Assembly: GCF_001953175.1 (NCBI RefSeq)
Contig: NZ_CP018258.1
Coordinates: forward strand, 304,210-368,209
DNA length: 64,000 nucleotides
DNA from: Dehalogenimonas formicexedens
GTDB lineage: Bacteria > Chloroflexota > Dehalococcoidia > Dehalococcoidales > Dehalococcoidaceae
Direction of reading: 5' to 3'
Positions 16,942 to 25,786 of this stretch are shown here, one piece after another; within the stretch, counting starts at the first letter, position 1, and every line of letters starts with the position of its first letter. The translations under genes were made by a program, and so were the position numbers. The notes under the pieces are model-generated. The model did no database searches and had not been told where the DNA came from. It was given only the letters and a program-made list of their open reading frames with translations.

Positions 16942-17850
16942 TTAATGTCGGATCGCCTGCAAACTGGTGAATAAAAAGGCAATTCCGATAAAGAAAAATA
17001 GAACAGATATGAACCGCTCCATCGTTTCAGACGACAACCTGCCCTGGTACCTTGATCCAATTTGTCCTCCGATAACGGCGCCTGGGATTGTGTAGACGAT
17101 CAGATTCCAGGGAATTGAATGAACGCCTTCATTCTTGATAAGGGTGGCTATGGCCGTCATCGAACCTGCCAATACCGTTACAGCGATGACAAAAACCGAG
17201 ATCCCCGCCGAGATGGCTACCGGAATTTTGCATTGCTTGACCAGATGAGGCATCTCAAATTCACCGAGCCCGACGGAAATTAACCCTTCCATCGCGGCGC
17301 CGATTCCAGTCATCAATTTGCCGCTCATCTGATCGCAAAACTCATATTGGTATTTTTTGCCGTCACTGGCTGTGAGGACACGTTCTTCGCAGGTTCCCTG
17401 TTTGGGTGCCCGTTTTACCATTTCTGGCAGCACTTTAATTTTTGGGTTACGCACGGTGCCGGGGGCTGAAATTCCCAGATAAATCGCAAGACCGAGCATC
17501 ATAATCCCATAGATGATTTTCATCAGGAGCCCGGGAACGTATTGGGAGACAAGCGAAAAAATAATGATCGTGGGAATGGATACCATGAGCAGTTTTTTAG
17601 CAGCCCTGTAATCTATGAGTTTCTTTTGATGATAACCGATCACCCCCGAAATAAAGCCGAAAAATTCGGTGAACAATGCCATTCCGATTGCTTGTCCCGT
17701 GGTCAGTAAAGGGACTGAGAGCAGGGGGAAAGCCAGGATGAGAAAAGGAGTTAACATCGCCGTGCCGCTTATGCCGGTAGCCATCGCGGTCGCGGCAATA
17801 ACGATACAAGCCGGCAACATGAACCAATAGACCATCCAGTGCGCTTCCAC
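16942..17850 (-). CDS. TauE/SafE-family membrane transporter
   Basis: 302 residues with about eight predicted membrane helices in two halves. Each half begins with a Gly-rich motif (GISGTAMLTPFLIL; GLGEFEMPHLVKQC), as in the sulfite/organoanion exporters of this family. A hydrophilic central loop (about 130-185) contains a Cys pair. It starts with GTG 3 bp after... on the minus strand, immediately downstream of the second 6-phosphogluconate dehydrogenase gene. An organic-acid or sugar-acid anion is a plausible cargo in this context, but sulfur-oxyanion export cannot be excluded. Confidence 0.8.
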   Translation of the reverse strand: MEAHWMVYWFMLPACIVIAATAMATGISGTAMLTPFLILAFPLLSVPLLTTGQAIGMALFTEFFGFISGVIGYHQKKLIDYRAAKKLLMVSIPTIIIFSLVSQYVPGLLMKIIYGIMMLGLAIYLGISAPGTVRNPKIKVLPEMVKRAPKQGTCEERVLTASDGKKYQYEFCDQMSGKLMTGIGAAMEGLISVGLGEFEMPHLVKQCKIPVAISAGISVFVIAVTVLAGSMTAIATLIKNEGVHSIPWNLIVYTIPGAVIGGQIGSRYQGRLSSETMERFISVLFFFIGIAFLFTSLQAIRH

Positions 17851-17853
17851 AAT

Positions 17854-18834
17854 CTAACCCAGTTCTTTATCCGTATTTTGGACGAAGCCTCCGACCCGCC
17901 CTTCTCTTCGCTCGCGTTCGACCGGTTCGCTCGCTCCGAAGGCATGTCCGCCGAAACCGTGCCGCATCATCGCGATCGCGCGCGCCCAATACTTTTTGTC
18001 GTCGCGGGAGGTGAACAGTTGCATCACCGATTGGGAGATAACCGGTATCGGGACTTCCATGTGCAGGGCATCATTTACTAGCCAGTTGACTTCACCCGTG
18101 TCGTCGACGAACGCCGGAATCTGATCCAACCCGCCCTCATCCCGATAGGATTCGGCCATGAGGTCAATCAGCCAAGATCGGATCACGGAACCGTGGCGCC
18201 AGCACCCGAGAATTTCGGCGATATCAAGTTCGTTCCGGTAATTCTTCAGCAGACCAATCCCTTCCGCAATAGCCTGGAGCATCCCGAATTCGATGCCGTT
18301 GTGGACAAGCTTGGTGAAGTGCCCCGCCCCCGAAGGTCCGGCGTGAACATAACCGCCAGGAGTGGCCAGTTTTAGCAGAACGGTTTCAATATGGCGAACA
18401 GGATCAGTATCGCCGCCAGCCATGAAACACGCGCCTTGCCGCGCCCCTTCGATACCGCCGCTGGTTCCGAGATCGATGAAATGGAGGCCCCGTTCGGAGA
18501 GTCTCCTGTGGCGCCGGATCGAGTCACCCCAGTACGAGTTCCCGCCGTCAACAATAATATCGCCCGGTTCCAGATTTGAGGCGAGGTCTTCAATCACGTT
18601 ATCAACCGCAGGCCCCGCGGGGATGTACAGAAAAACCGCTCGGGGCGGAGATAGCAGGCTGCGAAAGCCGGAATAATCCGGACTCCGGATCATGCCGGCC
18701 CGGATTAAATCGGCGGGGATCTCTCTTAAATCGAATCCAGCGACCGTGATCCCTTTCTCCAGCGCTTGGAGAGAAAGATTTGCCCCCATGCGCCCAAGCC
18801 CTACAATCCCGAACTCCAGCTTTGAGTCAGCCAT
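17854..18834 (-). CDS. gnd: 6-phosphogluconate dehydrogenase paralogue, short form
   Basis: 326 residues from the ATG at 18834, chosen because GGAAGGGAG precedes it; a longer frame to 18924 overlaps the next gene and has a non-family N-terminus. The family motifs are present: GIVGLGRMGANLS, DGGNSYWGDS, GTSGGIEGA and GAGHFTKLVHNGIEFG. It differs from the other copy by an extended C-terminus of about 35 charged residues and a shift from MVHNG to LVHNG. The two copies may serve different sugar acids, or one may act on a non-phosphorylated or altered substrate. Confidence 0.87.
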   Translation of the reverse strand: MADSKLEFGIVGLGRMGANLSLQALEKGITVAGFDLREIPADLIRAGMIRSPDYSGFRSLLSPPRAVFLYIPAGPAVDNVIEDLASNLEPGDIIVDGGNSYWGDSIRRHRRLSERGLHFIDLGTSGGIEGARQGACFMAGGDTDPVRHIETVLLKLATPGGYVHAGPSGAGHFTKLVHNGIEFGMLQAIAEGIGLLKNYRNELDIAEILGCWRHGSVIRSWLIDLMAESYRDEGGLDQIPAFVDDTGEVNWLVNDALHMEVPIPVISQSVMQLFTSRDDKKYWARAIAMMRHGFGGHAFGASEPVERERREGRVGGFVQNTDKELG

Positions 18835-18857
18835 GTTGCTCCCTTCCGCCGCTTGGC

Positions 18858-19505
18858 CTAAATTGGCCGGATAACGGCCCTCGCCGGGGCGCCGTCTCCC
18901 TGATCGATGCTGAGCGGCAGGCAAACCAGGTGATATTTTCCCGCCTCGATTCCCGAAAGCTGCAGGCCCTCGATTATCCAGACCCCGCCGGCCAGTAAGG
19001 TTCTATGAGTTACCTCGCCTCCGTTGTGAAATCCGCCGATGGAGAGATAATCGATGCCCACCAGCCTGACCGCCCGAGAGACCAGGAAATCCGCCGCTTC
19101 CGGCGAAACAAAGACGTAGTTGTTGAAGAATTGGTCGTTGTTTAAGGCCCGCGTCGAGTTCAAGGTTTTGAACAGAATTCTCTCGCCGCGACGGATATGA
19201 TGCCCGGCCAGTTCATCCGGCTTAATGGATACCGGATCCAGAATCTGGATAACGCGGGCAACGCCTATCGCGGTTTCGGCAGACATCGATGCCACGCCCT
19301 GACCTTCTTTGAAAAAGTGCTTCGGCGCGTCGATATGAGTTCCGCTGTGAGAACCCATGGTTAGGCGCGACACATTGACCGATCCCCCCGCGTCCATGTC
19401 GTGGATTCTTTCAACGTTAAATGGAGGATCGCCCGGCCAGTGCACCATGCCGTCTCTTAGAGGCATCGAAACGTCGATCCAGGGTGATTTGGAGGTGTTT
19501 TTCAT
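18858..19505 (-). CDS. Cyclase-family metal hydrolase (kynurenine-formamidase-like)
   Basis: 215 residues. The metal-binding motif HSGTHIDAPKHFF (HxGTHxDxPxHF) and a downstream LVGIDYLSIG segment define the cyclase family (PF04199-type), which includes formamidases and lactone/isatin hydrolases. No tryptophan-catabolic gene is nearby. In the sugar cluster a lactone-hydrolysing role (for example on gluconolactone) is an attractive inference, not established. It lies 17 bp downstream of the flavin disulfide reductase gene. Confidence 0.82.
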   Translation of the reverse strand: MKNTSKSPWIDVSMPLRDGMVHWPGDPPFNVERIHDMDAGGSVNVSRLTMGSHSGTHIDAPKHFFKEGQGVASMSAETAIGVARVIQILDPVSIKPDELAGHHIRRGERILFKTLNSTRALNNDQFFNNYVFVSPEAADFLVSRAVRLVGIDYLSIGGFHNGGEVTHRTLLAGGVWIIEGLQLSGIEAGKYHLVCLPLSIDQGDGAPARAVIRPI

Positions 19506-19522
19506 CGTGTTTTACCGGCACC

Positions 19523-20884
19523 TCATTTGGCGGCCTGACAGGCGTAGCGGACGCCTTCGGAGAAGGTCGGGTACGAATGCAGCAAACTGCCGATTACCTG
19601 GACGCTGGTATTGGCCGCCATCGCCGCCGCTATTTCGTGGATGAGCGTCGAAGCCTCAGCCCCGACGATGTGCCCGCCGATAATCCGGCCTGAGCCTTCT
19701 TCGGCGACGACCTTGATAAAGCCGTCAGTTTCAACGCTGACGATGGCGCGGGTCAGGTCGGCAAATTTGAATCTGCCGATTATCACCTTGAGACCATTGT
19801 CCCTGGCCTGTTTTTCGGTTAAGCCCACGCTGGCAACTTCAGGGTCGCAGAAAGTAGCCCTCGGCAGGACGCGGTACTCTAACTCATGGTGTTCGGGGCT
19901 GGTAGCATTCAAAGCGGCGGTCTTGCCCTGTTCGTTAGCGACATAGGTAAACAGGTACGTCCCGTTGACATCCCCGGCCGCCCAGATATGCGGCACGTTC
20001 GTTTGTAACGAGGTGTCGACGGTGATGCCCCGTTTTCCGGATTCAATTCCGGCCGCCGAAAGGTTGAGTTCCTCAATGTTGGGTTTCCTGCCGGTAGCCA
20101 CCAGTATTTCGCTGCATTCCAAATTACTGGTCGATCCGTCGGCACGCTGAATATTTACCCGTTTCCCCGAAGAGGTGGCATCAACGCTGATTACTTTCGC
20201 CGACGTAGAAACGGTGATACCCTGTCCGGTGAAAAGTTTCTCGACCGCCGAAGATATTTCCTCATCCTCATTGGCAAGAATGTGCTCTGCGGCTTCGACG
20301 ATGTGGACCTGGCTGCCGAAAGCGGAAAACACCTGGGCAAATTCAGCGCCCACGGCGCCGCCCCCGATAATCACCAGTTTTTCAGGCGGTTTCTCCAGTT
20401 CAAGGGCTTCATAGTTGGTGATGAAACCGGTTTCTTGAAGCCCCGGAATCGGCGGTACCGCGGGCCTGGAACCGGTGGCGATGATGATTTTGTCAGCCGT
20501 GATGATTTCACCGGAAACTTCAACCTCATGGGGAGACCTGAATCTGGCTGTCCCCTTATAAAGTTTTACGCCGCGTCCGATCCATCGTTCCGCGCGTCCG
20601 TAGCCGATACCGGAAACAATTTGATCCTTGAAAGATTTCACTTTCGAGTAGTCCGCGGTCTCCCTGAGAACCGGCAGGCCTAATGCGCCGGCGCACCGCA
20701 TCCTCTTGTACAAACGGGCGCTCTGAACCAGGGACTTGGTGGGTATACAAGCGTTGAATATGCACGAGCCGCCGACAGCCGCTTTTTCGATCATGGCGAC
20801 TTCACGCCCGTTTCCCAGGGCATAACTGGCGGCATATTCCCCCGCCGCGCCGCTCCCTATTACCAGGACATCTACCTCAGTCAT
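19523..20884 (-). CDS. Dihydrolipoamide dehydrogenase/mercuric reductase-family flavoprotein
   Basis: 453 residues. FAD-binding GSGAAGEYAASYALG at the N-terminus, redox disulfide GGSCIFNACIPTKS, NAD(P)-binding IIGGGAVGAEFAQVFS and a C-terminal HSYPTFSEGV interface with the conserved His. The shape is that of lipoamide dehydrogenase, but no lipoyl-domain or dehydrogenase-complex genes are nearby, so the substrate may be another disulfide or a quinone. It has a strong ribosome-binding site, AAAGGAGG. It lies in the sugar cluster, where it could handle electrons from sugar oxidation. Confidence 0.88.
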   Translation of the reverse strand: MTEVDVLVIGSGAAGEYAASYALGNGREVAMIEKAAVGGSCIFNACIPTKSLVQSARLYKRMRCAGALGLPVLRETADYSKVKSFKDQIVSGIGYGRAERWIGRGVKLYKGTARFRSPHEVEVSGEIITADKIIIATGSRPAVPPIPGLQETGFITNYEALELEKPPEKLVIIGGGAVGAEFAQVFSAFGSQVHIVEAAEHILANEDEEISSAVEKLFTGQGITVSTSAKVISVDATSSGKRVNIQRADGSTSNLECSEILVATGRKPNIEELNLSAAGIESGKRGITVDTSLQTNVPHIWAAGDVNGTYLFTYVANEQGKTAALNATSPEHHELEYRVLPRATFCDPEVASVGLTEKQARDNGLKVIIGRFKFADLTRAIVSVETDGFIKVVAEEGSGRIIGGHIVGAEASTLIHEIAAAMAANTSVQVIGSLLHSYPTFSEGVRYACQAAK

Positions 20885-20913
20885 CCGGAACCTCCTTTAT
20901 GGTTATACCTGAG

Positions 20914-21204
20914 TTAGCTTTCCACCTGGATGCCTTTTCCTGTTTCGAAAGCGACATACCCTTTAATATTATTGGCCGCAGGGAGTGGATTGGGATAGGA
21001 CCAGGCGGCGTTGTCATTTTTCTTGCCGCCGGCGGAAATGTCGTAATAGGTAGCCTTCCCCTTCCAGGGGCAGGTGTATTCTCGGGTCCCCTTGCTGAAA
21101 TGGTCCCATGTGACGGAGTCGTGGGGGAAGTAAATGTTTCCCTCGACCATTTCAAATTTTTCGCTTTGGGCCAGCACTGTTCCATTCCAGGTCGCTTTAG
21201 GCAT
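20914..21204 (-). CDS. DUF427-family protein
   Basis: 96 residues, AGGAGG before the ATG. The sequence from MPKATWNGTVLAQ to CPWKGKATYYDI and the C-terminal AAWSYPNP fits the DUF427 family of small beta proteins with no known reaction. It has no signal peptide. It sits between the glucoamylase and the flavoprotein gene on the same strand, 26-30 bp from each, so it is part of the operon. Confidence 0.85.
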   Translation of the reverse strand: MPKATWNGTVLAQSEKFEMVEGNIYFPHDSVTWDHFSKGTREYTCPWKGKATYYDISAGGKKNDNAAWSYPNPLPAANNIKGYVAFETGKGIQVES

Positions 21205-21229
21205 AGTGTCCTCCTCGCTTTTTTGATCG

Positions 21230-23692
21230 CTAAGCTTTTTTGACCGTAACCTCGTAATTTCGCCCTTCCCAACGATCGCTGTTCGTCCACAAAAAGGTAA
21301 ACCCGATGGGCGCCTCCTGATTCAGGGCAACCGGGATGTCAAGGTAACTGATACCCAGGTTGATCTGCAGGGAAGGTGAATTTTTTGTATCCTGCCATTC
21401 ATTGTCCGTCCAGATCAGTTTAAAGGGTTCCGGCGATTGCACTCTGAGTGTCCACCCCGCAATAACCGACCCGGGCTGCCGGTTGGGTTTCCAGATTTCC
21501 AGGAAACCGTGCCGGCGTTTTTCCGACAAATACCGCGCGGCTACATCCGGAATGATATCGAAAACAGCCCCATCGGTGACGGAGCGGAGGAGCTTGATGT
21601 ATTCCGCGTGCGCCCACATCAGCGGCATCGCCGAACCGGTCGGCCGTCCCAGGAACAAGTGCTTTTCCGGTAAGTCTGCCTCATCCCATACCTGTTCCGG
21701 CAGCAGCCCGGTGTAGGAGGCAAAACCCTCCATCGCCCGGATGAAAGGTTTGACATCGTGGCCGGCGGCCAGTTCATAGTGAGCCCGTTCCGCGGTCAAG
21801 AGCGGCCACGCCCGCCCTTTCCCGGAGCCCTGGAAGGGTTCGCCGTTATTTCCCTGACCGTAACCATCATGGTTGTATCGATGCCAGCAGGGGCCGAAAG
21901 GCGTCTCAATCTTCAGGCTAGAATCGATAACGGCTATCGAATCTTGAATCAGTTGGTCGTCGGCTTTTCTTATGCCATAGCGGACAAGTTCCAGGAAACC
22001 GGCGTCGACGACGTCTTTGGCCGGAAATTGCCATCGCTCGCCCGCGGGGCGGTTATGGATCCCCAGGGTCTTGATGTCCGGATTTTCGTCCGGTGTGCTG
22101 TCGGTGACGCTTACCGGGTTGATTCTAATATAGTGCCGTTTGATGTTCGGGAGGATACTCCCCTGGTTGGTAACCGTCCAGGCCTCGATGTGACACTCCA
22201 GGAAGTCCGCATATTCCCGGAGGAAATCCGCGGAAGCGGTGTCGCCTTTGTCTTCCATGAAGGACGCGGCGCAGACCAGCGCGGCGATATTGGAAGCCAG
22301 CGTGGAAGGCGAATAACCGCTGGCTTCTTCCCAACGTTCCTGCTGGGTGGCGGGGCCGTGCTTTACGAGATAGCCGGCGGCGCGCCAGACCATTTCGTAC
22401 ACGTCGAAATCCCGGATCAAACCACTCTTCTGCAGCTTCCAGGCGAGTAAAATGGGGAATGCCACTTCATCGAGTTGAATGCCCTGCCAGTAAGGATCGC
22501 CGTTAATCCAGAAGTTCTGAGGAAAGCCCCCGTCCGGCTGCTGGCTTGCTGCGAGGTAAATAAGCGCCCGGCGAGGAGCATCCGCGTTACCCGCTGCCAG
22601 CAACCCCATGGCGGTGTTGACCATATCCCGGGTCCATACCAGGTGATACCCGCCTCTTTCGGAATCTCCCCTGACTTCGCCCCAGGGGATAGAGAGAGAG
22701 GCGATAAATGCTCCCGGATAAATCTTGTCCTCATGGGCGGTGAGTAGGCTGTAGCTGGCGTGGTATAAATCGCCCTGATCCTGGGATGCTTTCTCCAGCG
22801 GCTTGATGGAACGGCAGAAACTGTTCCATTGTAAGTTGAATTGCTTGAGGTGCTTCTTGAAGGGAACCCCCAGAGTTTGGAAAAGCGTCGTCACCGAACT
22901 GTGCAAGGTATCGCCGAAAGAAAGTCCGATACTAAATTCCCTGGCTTCGTCCAGCGCCAACTCTCCGGTCAGGGCGACGTGCCCGTTCAACGCCTTATCG
23001 AACTCCCAATCCATCCGGAAATTATCTGCCAGGTCGGTCCAGCCATCGCTGGTGCCGACATAACCGCAGGATAGGCGGCGAAAGGGGATGCTGGCGGCAA
23101 CTGTCATCCAGGTGCCTTCCTTTTCGCAGGCAAGGATCTGCCGTCCGGCAACCTCAACCACCCGGGCGTTATTGCCCCATCCTCCCCTTTCCATGTGCGG
23201 CGTGCATAAAACGTAGATTTTCAAGTTCGCAAGGAACCGGTCGTACCCCACCAGCTCGACATGCTGGATTACGCACGGCAGCCTTGGATCGGCGATAATT
23301 TCTTTCACGATTGAGTACCGGCCCTCATGGTCGGAATTGGTTACCTTATATCCCAGGACGTGCGGCGACAGGCGTTTGATCTCCGAATAGGTATCCCGTT
23401 TTTCCTCGTGAAAGAATGATTTGCCGTCCGTTATCAGGAATTGAAAATCCTTCATTTGCGGGCGGTCGATGGTGGGGTAGTACACCTCGGTAAGTATTCC
23501 GCTCCAGATGGTGAACCAGATGCGGCTGGAAAGTGAAGACGTGGTGCCGATACCGTCCTTATCCCCGGCAGTCCAATGGGGCTCCAGCCCCGGTTTGCCG
23601 AAGGCTGTCCTTTCGCCGCGGAATCTTGTCACTGCAGTGTCTCCAAAATTGGCCTGGATAGCCCGATGGTGATTTTTGGCGTTTCGCCCCAT
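21230..23692 (-). CDS. GH15 glucoamylase-like glucan hydrolase
   Basis: 820 residues. Glycoside hydrolase family 15 enzymes release glucose from the non-reducing ends of alpha-glucans or related oligosaccharides, including trehalose. The N-terminal beta-sandwich domain (about 35-300) begins WTAGDKDGIGTTSSLSSRIW and EVYYPTIDRPQMKDF, typical of bacterial and archaeal glucoamylases. The (alpha/alpha)6 catalytic domain has GYHLVWTRDMVNT, QPDGGFPQNFW and QLDEVAFPILLAWKL, with the general acid expected in this last block. No signal peptide, so intracellular glycogen or oligosaccharide is the likely substrate. No clear ribosome-binding site supports the exact start. Confidence 0.9.
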   Translation of the reverse strand: MGRNAKNHHRAIQANFGDTAVTRFRGERTAFGKPGLEPHWTAGDKDGIGTTSSLSSRIWFTIWSGILTEVYYPTIDRPQMKDFQFLITDGKSFFHEEKRDTYSEIKRLSPHVLGYKVTNSDHEGRYSIVKEIIADPRLPCVIQHVELVGYDRFLANLKIYVLCTPHMERGGWGNNARVVEVAGRQILACEKEGTWMTVAASIPFRRLSCGYVGTSDGWTDLADNFRMDWEFDKALNGHVALTGELALDEAREFSIGLSFGDTLHSSVTTLFQTLGVPFKKHLKQFNLQWNSFCRSIKPLEKASQDQGDLYHASYSLLTAHEDKIYPGAFIASLSIPWGEVRGDSERGGYHLVWTRDMVNTAMGLLAAGNADAPRRALIYLAASQQPDGGFPQNFWINGDPYWQGIQLDEVAFPILLAWKLQKSGLIRDFDVYEMVWRAAGYLVKHGPATQQERWEEASGYSPSTLASNIAALVCAASFMEDKGDTASADFLREYADFLECHIEAWTVTNQGSILPNIKRHYIRINPVSVTDSTPDENPDIKTLGIHNRPAGERWQFPAKDVVDAGFLELVRYGIRKADDQLIQDSIAVIDSSLKIETPFGPCWHRYNHDGYGQGNNGEPFQGSGKGRAWPLLTAERAHYELAAGHDVKPFIRAMEGFASYTGLLPEQVWDEADLPEKHLFLGRPTGSAMPLMWAHAEYIKLLRSVTDGAVFDIIPDVAARYLSEKRRHGFLEIWKPNRQPGSVIAGWTLRVQSPEPFKLIWTDNEWQDTKNSPSLQINLGISYLDIPVALNQEAPIGFTFLWTNSDRWEGRNYEVTVKKA

Positions 23693-23718
23693 CAGGGTCG
23701 ACGCTTTTCTATCCTGAT

Positions 23719-24432
23719 CTAATCATAACCGGTGAAGGAATCCCGGAAGATATGCTCCTGCGGGACCTTTAAGGCGCTGATTTGTTCCACGAGGATCATC
23801 ACCATTTTGGGGGGGCCTGACATATAAAACAGGCGGTCCATATAATCAGGCACCAGTTCCATAACCAGGTCTTTGTTGATAAAACCCGTTTTGCCCGTCC
23901 AATCAGGCGGAATATTCGGACCAGAAAGTACGTGAACAACCCGGATTGAATGATTGGATCTAACGATTTCTTCGAGTTCGTCCCGGAAGACAATCTCTTC
24001 GGCGCTGCCGTTGCCATAAAGCAGGACGACGTCATAATTGAGTTTTTGGTGTGAGATATATCGCAACATGCTTCGCACCGGGGTAATGCCTATTCCGCCG
24101 GTCAAAAAGGCTATCTTGCTGCCTTCCGAGGGCAAAACGAACTCACCCGCCGGACCCTGAAGATGCGCCCAGTCTCCCGGGGACATGTTATCCAGCGCCT
24201 GTGAAAATTCATGCGGGGTGATGCGTTTGGTGAACTCGATGTAGCCCTGGTCCGTCGGCGAACTTGAAATTGTGAAATGATGAACCGCTTCCTGGCCGTT
24301 GATTTTGATCGTCAGGAAGAAAAACTGCCCCGGCTTATAGGGAGCATTCTGGATATGTATCGGGAGATGAAAGGATTTTACGCTGGGAGTACGCTGGATA
24401 ATGTCCGTAAATTCACTATCAAATTGCCACAA
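23719..24432 (-). CDS. Ferredoxin-NADP reductase-type flavoprotein
   Basis: 237 residues, TTG start with AGGAG upstream. An FAD-binding barrel (HHFTISSSP, in place of RxYS) is followed by an NAD(P)-binding fold (FLTGGIGITPVRSMLRYI) and a C-terminal YMSGPPKMV and FRDSFTGYD end, as in the flavodoxin/ferredoxin reductase family. There is no 2Fe-2S domain. It could connect NAD(P)H from sugar oxidation with a ferredoxin. It is 26 bp upstream of the glucoamylase gene. Confidence 0.88.
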   Translation of the reverse strand: MWQFDSEFTDIIQRTPSVKSFHLPIHIQNAPYKPGQFFFLTIKINGQEAVHHFTISSSPTDQGYIEFTKRITPHEFSQALDNMSPGDWAHLQGPAGEFVLPSEGSKIAFLTGGIGITPVRSMLRYISHQKLNYDVVLLYGNGSAEEIVFRDELEEIVRSNHSIRVVHVLSGPNIPPDWTGKTGFINKDLVMELVPDYMDRLFYMSGPPKMVMILVEQISALKVPQEHIFRDSFTGYD

Positions 24433-24541
24433 AGGAGACTCCTCTCAGATGTCATCATTTTCCTCGTGGAGAATATTAACCTGCCTCCTTATCGCGGGAG
24501 AAGGTTCAGCCTCATGGCGTCCCGGGGATGAACCGAGGAGG

Positions 24542-24847
24542 CTACATCGATGCCCCGTCGCGGCAAAAATAACCCATGGGTTTCCCTTCCGCTAATTTGT
24601 ACTCCTCCCAAATGGGACAGGTCATACAGATGCACATCTTGGAAAAATCGGTATCGCCACAAGTCGCCCGTCCGGTGGAGCAATACATGCCGGGAACGTC
24701 TTCTTTTTGCAGGGGGTTTTTCATCATCGCGGCTTTCATGCCGGACATCTTGCCCTTGACACAAGCGCTGTCGGCTTGAACCGGGCACTTGGTGCACTGG
24801 CATTTCATTACAGTCTCTGTGTTGAACGGGATCGGTTTAACTGCCAT
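24542..24847 (-). CDS. Small cysteine-rich protein (DUF2769-like)
   Basis: 101 residues with ten Cys in a pattern (CQCTKCPVQADSAC, MYCSTGRATCGD, CICMTCPIW) resembling DUF2769 proteins; it probably binds Fe-S clusters or zinc. The internal ATG beginning MKCQCTKC is an alternative start. The ribosome-binding site is weak (AAGAGA). It heads the sugar-oxidation cluster, 109 bp before the ferredoxin-NADP reductase-like gene, so it may be a small electron carrier for it (inference). Confidence 0.7.
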   Translation of the reverse strand: MAVKPIPFNTETVMKCQCTKCPVQADSACVKGKMSGMKAAMMKNPLQKEDVPGMYCSTGRATCGDTDFSKMCICMTCPIWEEYKLAEGKPMGYFCRDGASM

Positions 24848-25116
24848 TTCTCTTGTGGAACCTCTTTCAAAAATTTGGTGACATTATCAGGATAATATAT
24901 CGCGACTCCAGCGCCAAATCCGGGCGGCGGCCAATTTTGGGAGGCGTGGGGTTTATTTTCCGGAGTAGCAAAGAGGGGATGAACCGCTATAGGTATCGCG
25001 CCAGTCACCGTAACCATGGGCGCGGTTCGATCAGCTATTTCGTTGGCGATGGTTTCGCAGAATATTTATCGTCATTGCGTGGTGGATCGTACGACAAATT
25101 GGGAAAATAGAAGAGG

Positions 25117-25782
25117 TCAAAGCAAACCGAGCGCTCTGGCTTTCAAGGCCGCCTGGGTCCGGTTGGCTGCGCCGAGCCTTCTCATGAGTAATATTGAGCC
25201 TTTTTTAACCGTTACCTCTGCGATCCCGAGCACTCTCGCGATTTCTTTATTGGTTAATCCCTCGGCGATCCCACTGAGGATCTTTTTATCCCGTTCATTG
25301 AAACCCTGTTTCGGCATTTCTTTCGGGGAGACACTCCGGGGTAGAATTCCAACCCCCGTCGAATCGCTCTTGAAAACACTGCCGCCATCATTGACGACCC
25401 GAATGCTATTTAGCAACAGATTCCGCGGACAGTTCTTGTTCAGGAAACCGTTAACCCCCAGTTCTATTGCTTCGGAGACATATAACTCACTGTCGTACCC
25501 GGTGAGAATAATCACGGGTGTGTTGATGTTCGCGGCTCGCAAATCCTTAGCCAGGCTAAATCCATCGGTATCAGGGAGTTTGATATCAAGGAGAATCACA
25601 TCAGGGTTGGATTGGATAATGGCTCTTTTCGCCGTGCTTCCATTTTCAGATTCGCCAATTATGATCATATCACCGGCGCCCGAGACAACGGCGCGGATAC
25701 CCTCACGGACAAACTCGGAATCATCTACCAGGAACAAATGGATCATTTCCTTTTCCGGTCCGTGTTCACTGTACTGGTTCAT
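25117..25782 (-). CDS. NarL/LuxR-type response regulator
   Basis: 221 residues. The receiver domain (about 14-130) has LVDDSEF, the phospho-acceptor strand DVILLDIKLPDTDGFSL and the Lys region GVNGFLNKNCP (N-K-N in place of the usual K-P). The LuxR-type helix-turn-helix (about 160-215) reads LSGIAEGLTNKEIARVLGIAEVTVKK. It lies 4 bp downstream of the histidine kinase gene, and both are divergent from an rdhAB pair, so they probably control that dehalogenase. M13 is an alternative start. Confidence 0.9.
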   Translation of the reverse strand: MNQYSEHGPEKEMIHLFLVDDSEFVREGIRAVVSGAGDMIIIGESENGSTAKRAIIQSNPDVILLDIKLPDTDGFSLAKDLRAANINTPVIILTGYDSELYVSEAIELGVNGFLNKNCPRNLLLNSIRVVNDGGSVFKSDSTGVGILPRSVSPKEMPKQGFNERDKKILSGIAEGLTNKEIARVLGIAEVTVKKGSILLMRRLGAANRTQAALKARALGLL

Positions 25783-25786
25783 CTAG

